Shown here in pieces: positions 52,207 to 61,635 of a stretch of DNA of 64,000 bases. Numbering within the stretch: the stretch's first letter is position 1; the number at the start of each line of letters is the position of its first letter. Made by a program: the position numbers and the translations under genes. A model generated the notes under the pieces. The model did not search any database, was not told the origin of the DNA, and was given only the letters and a program-made list of their open reading frames with translations. Source of the stretch: MED-G78 sp964275345 (GTDB taxonomy: Bacteria > Pseudomonadota > Gammaproteobacteria > Magnimaribacterales > D2472); contig CAXYBK010000003.1 in the NCBI GenBank assembly GCA_964275345.1, forward strand, positions 558,001 through 622,000, read 5' to 3'.

Positions 52207-52401
52207 ATGAAGAAGTTTCAATTACCAAATAATTTTGATTATAAAAATACAGATGTTTTAAGACAGTTTATTACTGAAACAGGAAAAATTGTACCAGCTC
52301 GAGTTACTGGTATATCCGCTTCAAATCAAAGAAAAGTTACTAAATCCATTAAGATTGCAAGGTTTTTAGCCTTACTTCCTTACACAGACATGCATCAATA
52401 A
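52207..52401 (+). CDS. rpsR: 30S ribosomal protein S18
   Basis: S18 binds 16S rRNA next to S6. It is a short form of 64 residues: FDYKNTDVLRQFITETGKIVPARVTGISASNQRKVTKSIKIARFLALLPYTDMH. The basic N-terminal extension of E. coli S18 (75 residues) is mostly missing. Start abuts the rpsF stop; rplI follows after 2 bases. Confidence 0.97.
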   Translation: MKKFQLPNNFDYKNTDVLRQFITETGKIVPARVTGISASNQRKVTKSIKIARFLALLPYTDMHQ

Positions 52402-52403
52402 AA

Positions 52404-52850
52404 ATGAAGATTATATTACTAGACAGAATTCAAAGACTTGGCGAAATTGGTGACGTGGTGGACGTTAAATCTGGCTATGCAAGGAATTTTCTTATTCCAC
52501 AGAAAAAAGCTGCATTTGCTAGTGAAAAAAATATTGCAGAAGTTGAATCAAGAAAGGGTGAATTGGCAGCAGCATCAGCAGATGCCTTGGCACAGGCTCA
52601 AGGAAGAGCTGAAGCAATGGAAGGAGCTTCTTGTGAGATTAAGGTACCTGTAACTGAAGAGGGCGCATTATATGGTTCAGTAGGCACTAGAGAAATTGCT
52701 GACGCTTTCGTAGCTTCAGAAATAAATGTTGATAAAAGCGAAGTTCAATTACCTGATGGCCCTATTAAAGAACAAGGCGATCATAATGTATTTATAGCAC
52801 TTCATCCTGAAGTTTCTGTTGAAGTTTTAGTTAAAGTATTGCCTGAGTAG
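52404..52850 (+). CDS. rplI: 50S ribosomal protein L9
   Basis: L9 has two globular domains joined by a long helix. It is 148 residues: MKIILLDRIQRLGEIGDVVDVKSGYARNFLIPQKKAAFA, the helical linker, then VTEEGALYGSVGTREIADAF and the C-terminal domain. Size matches E. coli (149). Confidence 0.97.
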   Translation: MKIILLDRIQRLGEIGDVVDVKSGYARNFLIPQKKAAFASEKNIAEVESRKGELAAASADALAQAQGRAEAMEGASCEIKVPVTEEGALYGSVGTREIADAFVASEINVDKSEVQLPDGPIKEQGDHNVFIALHPEVSVEVLVKVLPE

Positions 52851-52887
52851 TTGTGTATTTTAAAATATGATGTAAAAATCATGTTGC

Positions 52888-54261
52888 ATGTCTGAATTAA
52901 TACTAAACATAAACGAACAAGTCAGAGAGGCAGAAAGAGCTGTCTTGGGCGGCTTAATGCTAGAAACAGAAAGGTTTGATACCGTCACTCCCATTATTAA
53001 TCACGAAGACTTTCAAGGAAAAGATCACCAGCTTATCTATGAATCAATGTTTGAATTGATTGAAGAAAATAAACCTCTTGATCCAATAACCGTTTCAGAA
53101 AAACTAGATAACAAAAATTTACTTAACAAAATTGGCGGAAAGAACTATCTTATTGAATTAGCAACTAGTACGCCTACAGCAGCAAATATTGAGGCGTATG
53201 CAGAAATAGTTAGACAAAGATCAATTACTCGACAGTTAATGAAAACTAACTCTGAGATAGCCGAACTAATAAATAATCCTCAAGGTCAAGATGGAGCTAG
53301 CTTACTAAATGAAGCTGAAAGAAAGATTTTTGCTCTTAATGAACAAGCAAGTTTATCTGATAGTGCGATGCAGTCCATGCATGAACTTATACCTGCAACA
53401 ATGGATAGACTTCATCAGTTATCTAAAATGGGGAAAGGAAATATTATTGGAAACTCTACAGGTTTTAAAGATTTAGATACAAAACTTCAAGGCGTTCAAA
53501 ATGGTGATCTAATAGTAGTCGCCGGAAGACCAAGTATGGGTAAAACCGCCTTTGCTATGAATTTAGCTGAGAATGTTCTTTTAAATGATGATAATGATGG
53601 AGCTGTTTTAATATTTAGTTTAGAAATGCCTGGAGAATCTTTAACTACAAGGTTACTTTCAGGAATGTGCAAGATTGACCAGCAAAAAGTTAGATCAGGC
53701 ATGCTAAAAGATAATGAGTTAAAGCAGATATTTCAAGAAGGTGAAAAGCTTAAAGATAAACCTTTATACATTGACGACAGTTCAGTTTTATCACCAATGG
53801 AACTTCTAGCTAAGTCTAGAAGATTGCATAGATCTGAAGAAAACGGACTATCACTTATTGTTGTTGACTACCTTCAGCTTATGCAGGTTCCAGGATCAAC
53901 TGAGAATAGGGTTAATCAAATTTCCGAAATTTCACGATCTCTAAAGTCACTTGCAAGGGAACTTAATGTTCCTGTAATAGCACTATCTCAGCTTAATAGG
54001 GGTGTTGATTCTAGACCAAATAGAAGACCTATTATGTCTGACCTAAGAGATTCAGGTGCTATTGAGCAGGATGCTGATGTAATTTTATTTCTTTATAGGG
54101 ATGAGGTTTATAACGAAGATTCTGACCAGGGAAACAAAGCTGAAGTTATTATTGGTAAGCAAAGGAATGGACCTATTGGAACTTGCTATCTAACTTTCTT
54201 GAAGGAATATACACGATTCGAAAACTTTTCAAATGATGGATTTTACGATTCATTTGAATGA
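52888..54261 (+). CDS. dnaB: Replicative DNA helicase DnaB
   Basis: DnaB is the hexameric 5'-3' fork helicase. It is 457 residues: N-domain EQVREAERAVLGGLMLE, RecA-like domain with Walker A GRPSMGKTAFAMNLA, Walker B LSLIVVDYLQLM, and the C-terminal SLKSLARELNVPVIALSQLNRGVDSRPNRRPIMSDLRDSGAIEQDADVILFLYRDE. No intein. The order rplI-dnaB-alr is that of many gammaproteobacteria. Confidence 0.98.
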   Translation: MSELILNINEQVREAERAVLGGLMLETERFDTVTPIINHEDFQGKDHQLIYESMFELIEENKPLDPITVSEKLDNKNLLNKIGGKNYLIELATSTPTAANIEAYAEIVRQRSITRQLMKTNSEIAELINNPQGQDGASLLNEAERKIFALNEQASLSDSAMQSMHELIPATMDRLHQLSKMGKGNIIGNSTGFKDLDTKLQGVQNGDLIVVAGRPSMGKTAFAMNLAENVLLNDDNDGAVLIFSLEMPGESLTTRLLSGMCKIDQQKVRSGMLKDNELKQIFQEGEKLKDKPLYIDDSSVLSPMELLAKSRRLHRSEENGLSLIVVDYLQLMQVPGSTENRVNQISEISRSLKSLARELNVPVIALSQLNRGVDSRPNRRPIMSDLRDSGAIEQDADVILFLYRDEVYNEDSDQGNKAEVIIGKQRNGPIGTCYLTFLKEYTRFENFSNDGFYDSFE

Positions 54262-55310
54262 AGGAACCATCTGCAGAACTCACAATTGATATAAATATTA
54301 TTCGAAATAATATTGTCTATTTAAAATCATTTCTTAATCCAAGTACTAAATTTATGGCTGTATTAAAAGCCAATGCCTATGGACATGGTCTAGAAAAAAT
54401 TGCTGAAGGTATAAATGATATTGTAGATGGTTATGGACTGGTTCGAATTGAAGAAGCCCTTAATGTAAGGAAATTTTCAAATAAAAAAATACTTTTGATG
54501 CAGGGGTTATATAACAAAGATGACTTAGATCTGGCTACTGAAAATAATTTTGATACAGTTGTTCACAATCAAGATCAATTATTTATTTTAGATAATGAGA
54601 TTATTCATTCATGGGTGAAAGTTAATACTGGAATGAATCGATTAGGGTTTTCACCCAAAGAATTTTTTAAAATTTACGAAAGTAGATTGATTAATAGAGA
54701 ATTTACATTAATGTCTCATCTGGCTTGTTCAGATAATCCTTCCGATGAATTAAATTTAAAACAATTTAGTTCATTTGACGATATTTCAAAATCACTAAAA
54801 AAAATCATTCCAAAAAGTATTGCCAATACAGGCTGCATATTAAATTTTCCTCAAAAAAATTTTGATTGGGTTAGATCAGGCATTGGTTTATATGGTGGAT
54901 TTATCGGGAATGATATTCTGGAATCAGCTATGACATTTAGATCACAGATTATTGAAATAAAAAATATAAGAAAAGGCGACAGGGTTGGCTATAACGGAAG
55001 AGCAACAGCGCCACATGATATGAATATAGCAATTGTTTATGCAGGTTATGCAGATGGCCTCCCTCAAGCGACATTTGATAATACAAAGGTTTTGATAAAT
55101 AACATTTCAGCAAATATTTTTGGTCAGGTAAGCATGGATTTACTCTCTATAGACATTACAAATATTCCAAACTCCAAGATTGGTGATTGGTGTATTTTTT
55201 GGGATAAAAATAATTCTATTAAAAACTTAGCAACGAGAAATAATTTGATTTCATATGAACTTATGACTAGGATAAGTCCAAGAGTAAAAGTTATTTATAA
55301 AAATTCATGA
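54258..55310 (+). CDS. alr: Alanine racemase
   Basis: Alr is a PLP enzyme that makes D-Ala for Ddl. It is 350 residues. Lys37, which holds PLP, lies in VLKANAYGHG; the opposite-face Tyr is in YAGYADGLPQ; VNTGMNRLGF and the PLP-phosphate region are present, and FGQVSMDLLSIDIT is the usual C-domain motif. ATGA overlap with dnaB and with the next gene. Confidence 0.96.
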   Translation: MKEPSAELTIDINIIRNNIVYLKSFLNPSTKFMAVLKANAYGHGLEKIAEGINDIVDGYGLVRIEEALNVRKFSNKKILLMQGLYNKDDLDLATENNFDTVVHNQDQLFILDNEIIHSWVKVNTGMNRLGFSPKEFFKIYESRLINREFTLMSHLACSDNPSDELNLKQFSSFDDISKSLKKIIPKSIANTGCILNFPQKNFDWVRSGIGLYGGFIGNDILESAMTFRSQIIEIKNIRKGDRVGYNGRATAPHDMNIAIVYAGYADGLPQATFDNTKVLINNISANIFGQVSMDLLSIDITNIPNSKIGDWCIFWDKNNSIKNLATRNNLISYELMTRISPRVKVIYKNS

Positions 55311-56386
55311 AAATTAATTACATACAAGAAAATTTACGAAAGATTACCTATGAGGAAGATCTTCCTGAGTACATGACTGAAAAGCATGCTGAAGACATAG
55401 CTGAGGTATTTCATACACCACTCCAGGGAACCTATAACTGGGATTATAGAATCCAAGATAATAGGATTAAAAGATTATATGAATTAGGTAAAGAATTAAA
55501 TTGGAATGTTGAAATGGACATTGATTGGAATAGACCATATGAAGAACTTAAGGAGCCATATCCTATCTTTTGGGACGACTACCCGCCTTACCAAAAAATG
55601 ACTGACAAAAAGAAAGTTGAATTTTTAAGGCATAGACAAGCATGGAGCATGAGCCAATTTTTACACGGAGAACAAGGTGCTGTTTTAGTTGCCTCGCAGC
55701 TAACGAGTTGCGCCCCTACTTTTAATGCAAAACTATATGCTGCATCACAAACTTTTGATGAGGCTAGACATGTCGAAGCATTTAATAAATATATTCAAAC
55801 TAGAACAAAGTTAATGTATCCAGTTGGCAATGAGCTTAAATCAATTCTTGACAAAATTCTTACAGATGAAAGATGGGATCTTAAATTTATTGGTATGCAA
55901 ATTATTATTGAAGGTTTAGCATTAGCAGCATTTCAATCCTCTCGAGACTTAACTCCGGATCCAGTGTTAAAAGATATGCTTGGATTAATAATAAGAGACG
56001 AAGCAAGACATGTAACTTTTGGTGTTAACTACCTAGAAGATTTTATATCAACTTTATCTGAAGATCAGATAGAGGAGAGGGCTCAGTTTGCATATGAGGC
56101 CTGTTTGTTAAGCCGTGAGAGACTTGTATCAAATGATGTTTTTGATCATTTTGGATGGGATAAAGAAGAATCACGAATATTTCAACAATCTTCAGATATT
56201 ACTAAAATGTTTCAAAAATTACTCTTCCAAAGAATTGTACCTAATCTATCTAGAATTGGTCTTTTAACTGATTCTGTAAGAGGAAAGTTCGATAAACTTG
56301 GATTACTTGAGTATGAAGATGCTCAGAGTGATATCGATGTAGATTGGGCTGATTTATCTAGACCTTTATTTGAAGATTCTGCTTAA
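55307..56386 (+). CDS. Ferritin-like diiron-carboxylate oxygenase family protein, substrate unknown
   Basis: This 359-residue helical protein has a complete diiron site in two halves: Glu122 (HGEQGA), Glu152xxHis155 (DEARHVEAF), Glu202 (IEGLALAAF) and Glu232xxHis235 (DEARHVTFG). The 30-residue Glu-to-ExxH spacing is the same in both halves, as in ferritin-like diiron proteins (RNR R2, acyl-ACP desaturases, AurF-like N-oxygenases). The N-terminal 100 residues (NWDYRIQDNRIKRLYELGKELNWNVEMDIDWNRPYE) recall uncharacterised ferritin-like proteins of marine and soil bacteria. No radical Tyr context of R2 is evident. It overlaps alr by 4 bases, so it is expressed with it; pyrG follows. Confidence 0.8.
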   Translation: MKINYIQENLRKITYEEDLPEYMTEKHAEDIAEVFHTPLQGTYNWDYRIQDNRIKRLYELGKELNWNVEMDIDWNRPYEELKEPYPIFWDDYPPYQKMTDKKKVEFLRHRQAWSMSQFLHGEQGAVLVASQLTSCAPTFNAKLYAASQTFDEARHVEAFNKYIQTRTKLMYPVGNELKSILDKILTDERWDLKFIGMQIIIEGLALAAFQSSRDLTPDPVLKDMLGLIIRDEARHVTFGVNYLEDFISTLSEDQIEERAQFAYEACLLSRERLVSNDVFDHFGWDKEESRIFQQSSDITKMFQKLLFQRIVPNLSRIGLLTDSVRGKFDKLGLLEYEDAQSDIDVDWADLSRPLFEDSA

Positions 56387-56447
56387 TTATATTTATCAAT
56401 CAGTAATTATCTGATATTCTGTTATCCCATCATAAACAAGTAAATTG

Positions 56448-58079
56448 ATGGCAAAAACTAAGTACATTTTTATCACCGGCGGTGTTGTTTCATCACTAGG
56501 AAAAGGCATTGCAGCTGCATCTCTTGGCGCTATACTCGAATCAAGAGGCTTAAAAGTTTCGTTAATTAAATTAGATCCCTATATAAATGTTGATCCTGGA
56601 ACGATGAGTCCTTTTCAGCATGGAGAAGTATTTGTTACCAATGATGGAACTGAGACTGATTTAGACCTTGGACATTATGAGAGATTTGTAAGATTTCAAG
56701 CATCTGCAAAAAATAACTTTACTGCTGGCAGGGTTTACGAAACTGTTATTAGAAACGAAAGAAAGGGAAATTATTTAGGTGGAACTGTTCAAGTTATTCC
56801 ACACATTACAGACGAAATTAAAAGAAGAATTAAGGCTGGAGCTAAAGGCAATGATATTGCAATAATAGAAATAGGTGGAACCGTTGGTGATATTGAGAGC
56901 CAGCCTTTCGTCGAAGCTATTCGACAAATGTCTCTTGATCTGCCATCAAATTCAACTGCTTTTGTTCATCTAACTCTTGTCCCATATATAAAGGTCTCAG
57001 GTGAGCTGAAAACAAAGCCCACTCAACATTCCGTTAAAGAGCTTAGATCCTTGGGTATAAGCCCTGATTGCTTAATATGCAGATCTGAGCAAGAGCTTCC
57101 TAAAGATGAAAGAAAAAAAATAGCTTTATTTTGCTCTGTAAATCCAACTAGCGTCATTTCTATGCATGATGTTTCAACGGTCTATTCAATTCCACTACTT
57201 CTTCATAAACAAAAGGTGGATGAAATTATTATTAATAAGTTAAAAATAAAATCTAAAAAGCCAAATCTTAATGACTGGAAGAGAGTTGTTTCAGCCAAGG
57301 TTAATCCTTTACATGAAATCAATGTTGCTTTTGTTGGAAAATACACCGAATTAAAAGACTCATACAAATCTATTAATGAGGCTTTAGAGCACGCGGGAAT
57401 AAAAAACAAAGCTAAAGTAAATATAGTTTTTGTTGAGGCTGAAAATATCACGTCTAAAAACGTAAAAAAAGTTTTAAGTTTCAGTGATGCAATTCTTATT
57501 CCTGGAGGTTTTGGAGAAAGAGGTGTCGAAGGAATGATTCATGCCTGTAAGTATGCCAGAACGAACAAAGTTCCATATTTAGGCATTTGTTTGGGTATGC
57601 AAATAGCAATAATAGAGTTTGCAAGAAATGTATTGAAGCTTAAAGAAGCCAATAGTACCGAATTTAATTTAAAAACTCCTCATCCAGTAATAGCACTTAT
57701 TACAGAATGGAATGATATGAGTGGAAAAAAAGAAAAAAGAAGCTCAAGCTCTGACCTTGGAGGTACCATGAGATTGGGTGGGCAGGTTTGTAAATTAACT
57801 AAATCATCAAGTGCATACAAAATGTATAAACAAAATGAAATTACTGAAAGGCATAGACATAGATACGAAGTTAATCCAGCATATAAAGATAAGATGATTG
57901 AAGCTGGTCTAAAAGTTGCCGGCACATCTGTTGATGGAAAATTAGTAGAAATGATTGAAATACCCAATCATAATTGGTTCTTAGCTTGCCAGTTTCATCC
58001 TGAATTTACATCAAATCCTAGAGACGGACATCCGATTTTTAACAGTTTTATAAAAAATGCCCTTAAAATATCTAAATGA
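56448..58079 (+). CDS. pyrG: CTP synthase
   Basis: PyrG aminates UTP to CTP with glutamine. ATG 56448 gives 543 residues (MAKTKYIFITGGVVSSLGKGI); a TTG one codon earlier is less likely. The synthetase domain has LDPYINVDPGTMSPFQHGEVFVTNDGTETDLDLGHYERF; the class I amidotransferase domain has GGFGERGVEG, Cys in YLGICLGMQ and QFHPEFTSNP. The 61-base spacer before it includes the inverted repeat ATCAG-N7-CTGAT at 56399-56415. It overlaps kdsA by 4 bases. Confidence 0.98.
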   Translation: MAKTKYIFITGGVVSSLGKGIAAASLGAILESRGLKVSLIKLDPYINVDPGTMSPFQHGEVFVTNDGTETDLDLGHYERFVRFQASAKNNFTAGRVYETVIRNERKGNYLGGTVQVIPHITDEIKRRIKAGAKGNDIAIIEIGGTVGDIESQPFVEAIRQMSLDLPSNSTAFVHLTLVPYIKVSGELKTKPTQHSVKELRSLGISPDCLICRSEQELPKDERKKIALFCSVNPTSVISMHDVSTVYSIPLLLHKQKVDEIIINKLKIKSKKPNLNDWKRVVSAKVNPLHEINVAFVGKYTELKDSYKSINEALEHAGIKNKAKVNIVFVEAENITSKNVKKVLSFSDAILIPGGFGERGVEGMIHACKYARTNKVPYLGICLGMQIAIIEFARNVLKLKEANSTEFNLKTPHPVIALITEWNDMSGKKEKRSSSSDLGGTMRLGGQVCKLTKSSSAYKMYKQNEITERHRHRYEVNPAYKDKMIEAGLKVAGTSVDGKLVEMIEIPNHNWFLACQFHPEFTSNPRDGHPIFNSFIKNALKISK

Positions 58080-58915
58080 AAGATATTAAGTTAAGAAATT
58101 TTACAATTGCTAACAACAAACCTTTTACTCTTATGGGTGGAGTTAATGTTCTGGAATCTGAAGAGATGGTTATGCAAGTTGCAGAAAAATTTAAAACCAT
58201 TTCAGATAAACACAATATTAATTGGATTTTTAAAGGTTCATTTGATAAAGCAAATAGGAGCTCTATAGATTCTTTTAGAGGCCCTGGGATGGATGAAGGT
58301 CTAAAATTGCTTGAAAAAGTATCATCTAATTTTGATTGTCCTGTCATTACGGATATTCATGAGCCCAATCAAGCTATGCCTGTAAGTGAAATTTGTGAGA
58401 TTATTCAAGTTCCTGCTTTCTTAGCAAGACAGACTGATCTCGTTATAGCGGCAGCAAAAACTAAATCCATTGTTCAGTTTAAGAAGCCTCAATTTTTAGC
58501 TGCACCAGAGATGAAAAATATAATAAAAAAATGCTCTGAAGCTGGTAATGATAATATTACTCTTTGTGAAAGAGGTAATAGTTTTGGTTATAACAATCTT
58601 ATTGTTGATACTTTAAATTTCCAGATTCTTAAAGATTTTAGTTATCCTGTAATATTTGACGTAACTCATTCACTCCAATTACCTGGAGGTTTGGGTAATG
58701 CTGCCGGCGGAAGAAGAGAATATCTCTTAAGTTTAGCTAAAGCAGGAATTTCACAAAGCATTGCAGGATTATTTCTTGAAGCTCATCCTGACCCAGATAA
58801 TGCTAAGTGTGACGGCCCATGCGCATTAAGACTTGACATGTTAGAGCCATTTTTAAATCAAATTAAATATCTAGATGAGTTTATAAAAGATCAAGAAGAT
58901 TTAGATATTTTCTAA
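58076..58915 (+). CDS. kdsA: 3-deoxy-D-manno-octulosonate-8-phosphate synthase
   Basis: KdsA condenses arabinose 5-phosphate with PEP to KDO-8-P. It is 279 residues with LMGGVNVLES, FKGSFDKANRSS, ITDIHEPNQAMPVSEICEIIQVPAFLARQTDL, KKPQFLAAPEM, CERGNSFGYNNLIVD and DVTHSLQLPGG. Substrate comes from KdsD encoded at 24242. Order pyrG-kdsA-eno is that of Pseudomonas. Confidence 0.98.
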   Translation: MKDIKLRNFTIANNKPFTLMGGVNVLESEEMVMQVAEKFKTISDKHNINWIFKGSFDKANRSSIDSFRGPGMDEGLKLLEKVSSNFDCPVITDIHEPNQAMPVSEICEIIQVPAFLARQTDLVIAAAKTKSIVQFKKPQFLAAPEMKNIIKKCSEAGNDNITLCERGNSFGYNNLIVDTLNFQILKDFSYPVIFDVTHSLQLPGGLGNAAGGRREYLLSLAKAGISQSIAGLFLEAHPDPDNAKCDGPCALRLDMLEPFLNQIKYLDEFIKDQEDLDIF

Positions 58916-58920
58916 AGTTA

Positions 58921-60195
58921 ATGTCAAAAATATCATCAATAAAAGCGATTCAGGTATTAGATTCAAGAGGCCTCCCTACTGTTGCATGCAGAATAACACT
59001 AGATAACTCATTAACTGCCGGAGTGATGGTTCCAAGTGGAGCTTCAACAGGAGCTAAAGAGGCAATTGAGTTGAGAGATGGTTTGGATGCATATATGGGT
59101 AAGGGCGTTCTTAAAGCAGTAAGCAACATCAATGAAATTATAAGTCCTGTTCTTATTGGTCTAAATCCATTAGATCAAGAAAGAATTGATTATCAATTAA
59201 TTAAATTGGATGGAACAGAAGATAAATCAAACTTAGGTGCGAATGCAATCTTAGCTGTTTCCCTGGCTATTTGCAGAGTTGCCGCAAAGGATGTAGATAA
59301 AAGTCTACATAAATATTTTGCTGATATTTTTAAAGATATTACAGGGAATTCAGTAGAGCCCAGCCTACCCATGCCAATGCTAAATATCCTTAATGGCGGA
59401 GAGCATGCTGATAATAATATTGATATTCAAGAATTTATGGTTATTCCTAAAGGAGCAAAAGATTTTAAACAAGCAATGAGATGGTCTTCAGAAGTATATT
59501 GGAATCTTAAAAAAATATTAAAAGAAAAATCTTTATCTACAGCCGTTGGAGATGAAGGAGGCTTTGCTCCTAACCTTAAGTCAAATGAAGAAGCAATTAA
59601 ATTAATTCTTGAATCTATAGAAAGATCTAATCTTGAGCCTGGCAAAGATATTTTTTTAGCTTTAGATTGCGCTGCTAGTGAGTTTTATAAAGATGGCGTC
59701 TACCAGCTAGCTGGAGAAGGAAGAAGCTTGGATTCTAAATCATTTGCTAACTATCTTGAAGATTTAGTCGATAATTATCCAATTATTTCTATAGAAGATG
59801 GAATGGATGAAAATGATTTTGAGGGTTGGAGAGTTCTCACTGAAAAGATAGGATCAAAATGTCAGCTTGTAGGAGATGACTTATTTGTTACCAATAAAAA
59901 AATATTTCAACAAGGCATTGATCAAGGGTTAGGTAACTCTATTCTAATTAAGTTTAATCAAATTGGATCAATTACAGAGACTATTGAAACTATTAATCTT
60001 GCTAATAAAAATAATTATAAATCGATAATATCTCATCGATCAGGTGAAACTGAAGATACTACAATTTCGGATCTCGCTGTTGGTTTAGGAGCTGGACAAA
60101 TTAAGACAGGCGCTCCATGCCGTTCAGATAGAGTTGCAAAATATAATCGTCTGCTATGGATAGAAGATGAATGCTCTGATTTAAAGATCGGCTAA
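58921..60195 (+). CDS. eno: Enolase
   Basis: Enolase interconverts 2-phosphoglycerate and PEP. It is 424 residues: LDSRGLPTVACRITL, SGASTGAKEAIELRDG, LPMPMLNILNGGEHADNNIDIQEFMVIP, VGDEGGFAPNL, SIEDGMDENDFEGW, GDDLFVTN, LIKFNQIGSITET and SHRSGETEDTTISDLAVG. Catalytic Glu and Lys motifs are intact. Its stop overlaps the ftsB ATG (TAATG). Confidence 0.98.
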   Translation: MSKISSIKAIQVLDSRGLPTVACRITLDNSLTAGVMVPSGASTGAKEAIELRDGLDAYMGKGVLKAVSNINEIISPVLIGLNPLDQERIDYQLIKLDGTEDKSNLGANAILAVSLAICRVAAKDVDKSLHKYFADIFKDITGNSVEPSLPMPMLNILNGGEHADNNIDIQEFMVIPKGAKDFKQAMRWSSEVYWNLKKILKEKSLSTAVGDEGGFAPNLKSNEEAIKLILESIERSNLEPGKDIFLALDCAASEFYKDGVYQLAGEGRSLDSKSFANYLEDLVDNYPIISIEDGMDENDFEGWRVLTEKIGSKCQLVGDDLFVTNKKIFQQGIDQGLGNSILIKFNQIGSITETIETINLANKNNYKSIISHRSGETEDTTISDLAVGLGAGQIKTGAPCRSDRVAKYNRLLWIEDECSDLKIG

Positions 60196-60497
60196 TGAAA
60201 AGGCTATCTCTTTTTATTTTATTATCAATAATAATTTTAATCCTTTTATATAATTTATTAATTAGCTCAAGTGGTTATAAGGAAAGAGAGAATTTAATGA
60301 ATGAAAATGATGAGCTTTCTATAAAAAATAAACACCTAATAGATAGCAATGAGGAATTAAGATTCGAAATTATAAATGCTCAAGATAGTGAAGAGCATAT
60401 TGAAAACTATGCTAGAGAAAATCTAAATCTTTCTATGCCAGATGAAAAATTTATAAAATTTAACGAAAAAGATACAAATGAAGAAAATGAAGAATAA
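60195..60497 (+). CDS. ftsB: Cell division protein FtsB
   Basis: FtsB is the third member of FtsQLB. It is 100 residues: TM helix at about 4-22, a coiled coil (about 30-62: ERENLMNENDELSIKNKHLIDSNEELRFEI), then EEHIENYARENLNLSMPDEKFIKF, matching the family's IEExARxxLGMxxxxE end. An acidic tail follows. Place between eno and ispD is the E. coli order. It overlaps ispDF by 20 bases. Confidence 0.94.
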   Translation: MKRLSLFILLSIIILILLYNLLISSSGYKERENLMNENDELSIKNKHLIDSNEELRFEIINAQDSEEHIENYARENLNLSMPDEKFIKFNEKDTNEENEE

Positions 60498-61635
60498 AAT
60501 TTTAGCTATTATTCCAGCTGCAGGAATAGGAGAGAGATTCTTATCAAATGAACCTAAGCAATATTTTAAAGTTGATGATTCTACTCTAATCGAAAAAACA
60601 ATATCAATTTTTAGCTCCTGTGAATTAATTTCTAAAATTATTATTCCCATTCACCAAGATGATAAAAATATTCAAGACCAAGATTTTTATAATAACTCAA
60701 ATATAAAATATGTTGATGGCGGTGAGACCAGAGCTAAATCTGTTTTAAATGCTCTTGAAAGCGAAGATTTGACACATTATGACTTTATATTAACGCATGA
60801 TGTGGCTAGACCTAATATCTCTGAGGAGGATATTAGAACTCTTATAGAAGAAATTCAAAATAAAGGTGCAGACTGCTCATTTTTCTATACTCCTATTAGT
60901 GAATCAATTAAAAAGATTTCTAGCAAAGAAGATATAACATTAAATAAGGAGGACTATTATCTAGTCCAAACTCCTCAAATTTGTAATACCGAAAAACTCT
61001 ATACAGCTTTAAAGACCTGCGTAAAAGATGGAATTAATATTCCTGATGAATCTTTTGTAATGGAAAAGATGAACTATGTATTAACAAGAATTAAAGGAAG
61101 CTCGGCAAATATCAAGGTTACATATCCTGAAGATATTGATTTATTGAAGAAATTTAATACTAGGGTAGGGACAGGATTTGATTTACATACCTATTTACCT
61201 GGAAATGGATTTTTATTAGGCGGATATTTTATTGAATGCGATCATTCAATAAATGCCCACTCAGATGGTGATGTTTTATTACATTCAATTGCTGATGCTA
61301 TTTTAGGAGCAAGCGCACTAGGAGACATTGGAATTTTCTTTACAGATACTGATGCTGCAAATAAAAATTTAGATAGTAAAACCATTATTGATTTTTGTTT
61401 AGAGGAAATATCTAAATTAGATTTAGAGATATTTAATATTGATGTCACTATAATTTGTGAAACACCCAAAATATCTCCATCTAGACAAGCCATCCTTTCT
61501 TCACTTTCTAAAATTTTAAAAATTGATCAATCTAATATTGGACTAAAAGCCACAACCTCAGAAAAGATTGGTATTATTGGCGAAAATAAAGCAATAGCTG
61601 TTCAAACTGCTCTAAACCTGATTACAAAAAAATGA
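60478..61635 (+). CDS. ispDF: Bifunctional IspD-IspF enzyme (MEP pathway)
   Basis: One frame of 385 residues joins MEP cytidylyltransferase (about 1-223) and MEcPP synthase (about 229-385). The IspD part shows IIPAAGIGERFLSNEPKQYF, GGETRAKSVLNAL, LTHDVARPNI and VQTPQICNTEKL. The IspF part shows RVGTGFDLHTY (DxH metal ligands), INAHSDGDVLLHSIADAILGASALGDIGIFF and GLKATTSEKIGIIGE. Both active sites look complete. Gammaproteobacteria usually have two separate adjacent genes; fused IspDF is typical of alpha- and epsilon-proteobacteria. The linker is only a few residues, so this may be a local in-frame fusion. IspE at 4930 acts between the two steps. Confidence 0.96.
   Translation: MKKMKNKILAIIPAAGIGERFLSNEPKQYFKVDDSTLIEKTISIFSSCELISKIIIPIHQDDKNIQDQDFYNNSNIKYVDGGETRAKSVLNALESEDLTHYDFILTHDVARPNISEEDIRTLIEEIQNKGADCSFFYTPISESIKKISSKEDITLNKEDYYLVQTPQICNTEKLYTALKTCVKDGINIPDESFVMEKMNYVLTRIKGSSANIKVTYPEDIDLLKKFNTRVGTGFDLHTYLPGNGFLLGGYFIECDHSINAHSDGDVLLHSIADAILGASALGDIGIFFTDTDAANKNLDSKTIIDFCLEEISKLDLEIFNIDVTIICETPKISPSRQAILSSLSKILKIDQSNIGLKATTSEKIGIIGENKAIAVQTALNLITKK

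Noticed and set aside
56399..56415. Inverted repeat ATCAG-N7-CTGAT before pyrG as an operator
   Set aside because: Too short and AT-rich to support without comparison; mentioned only in the pyrG entry.
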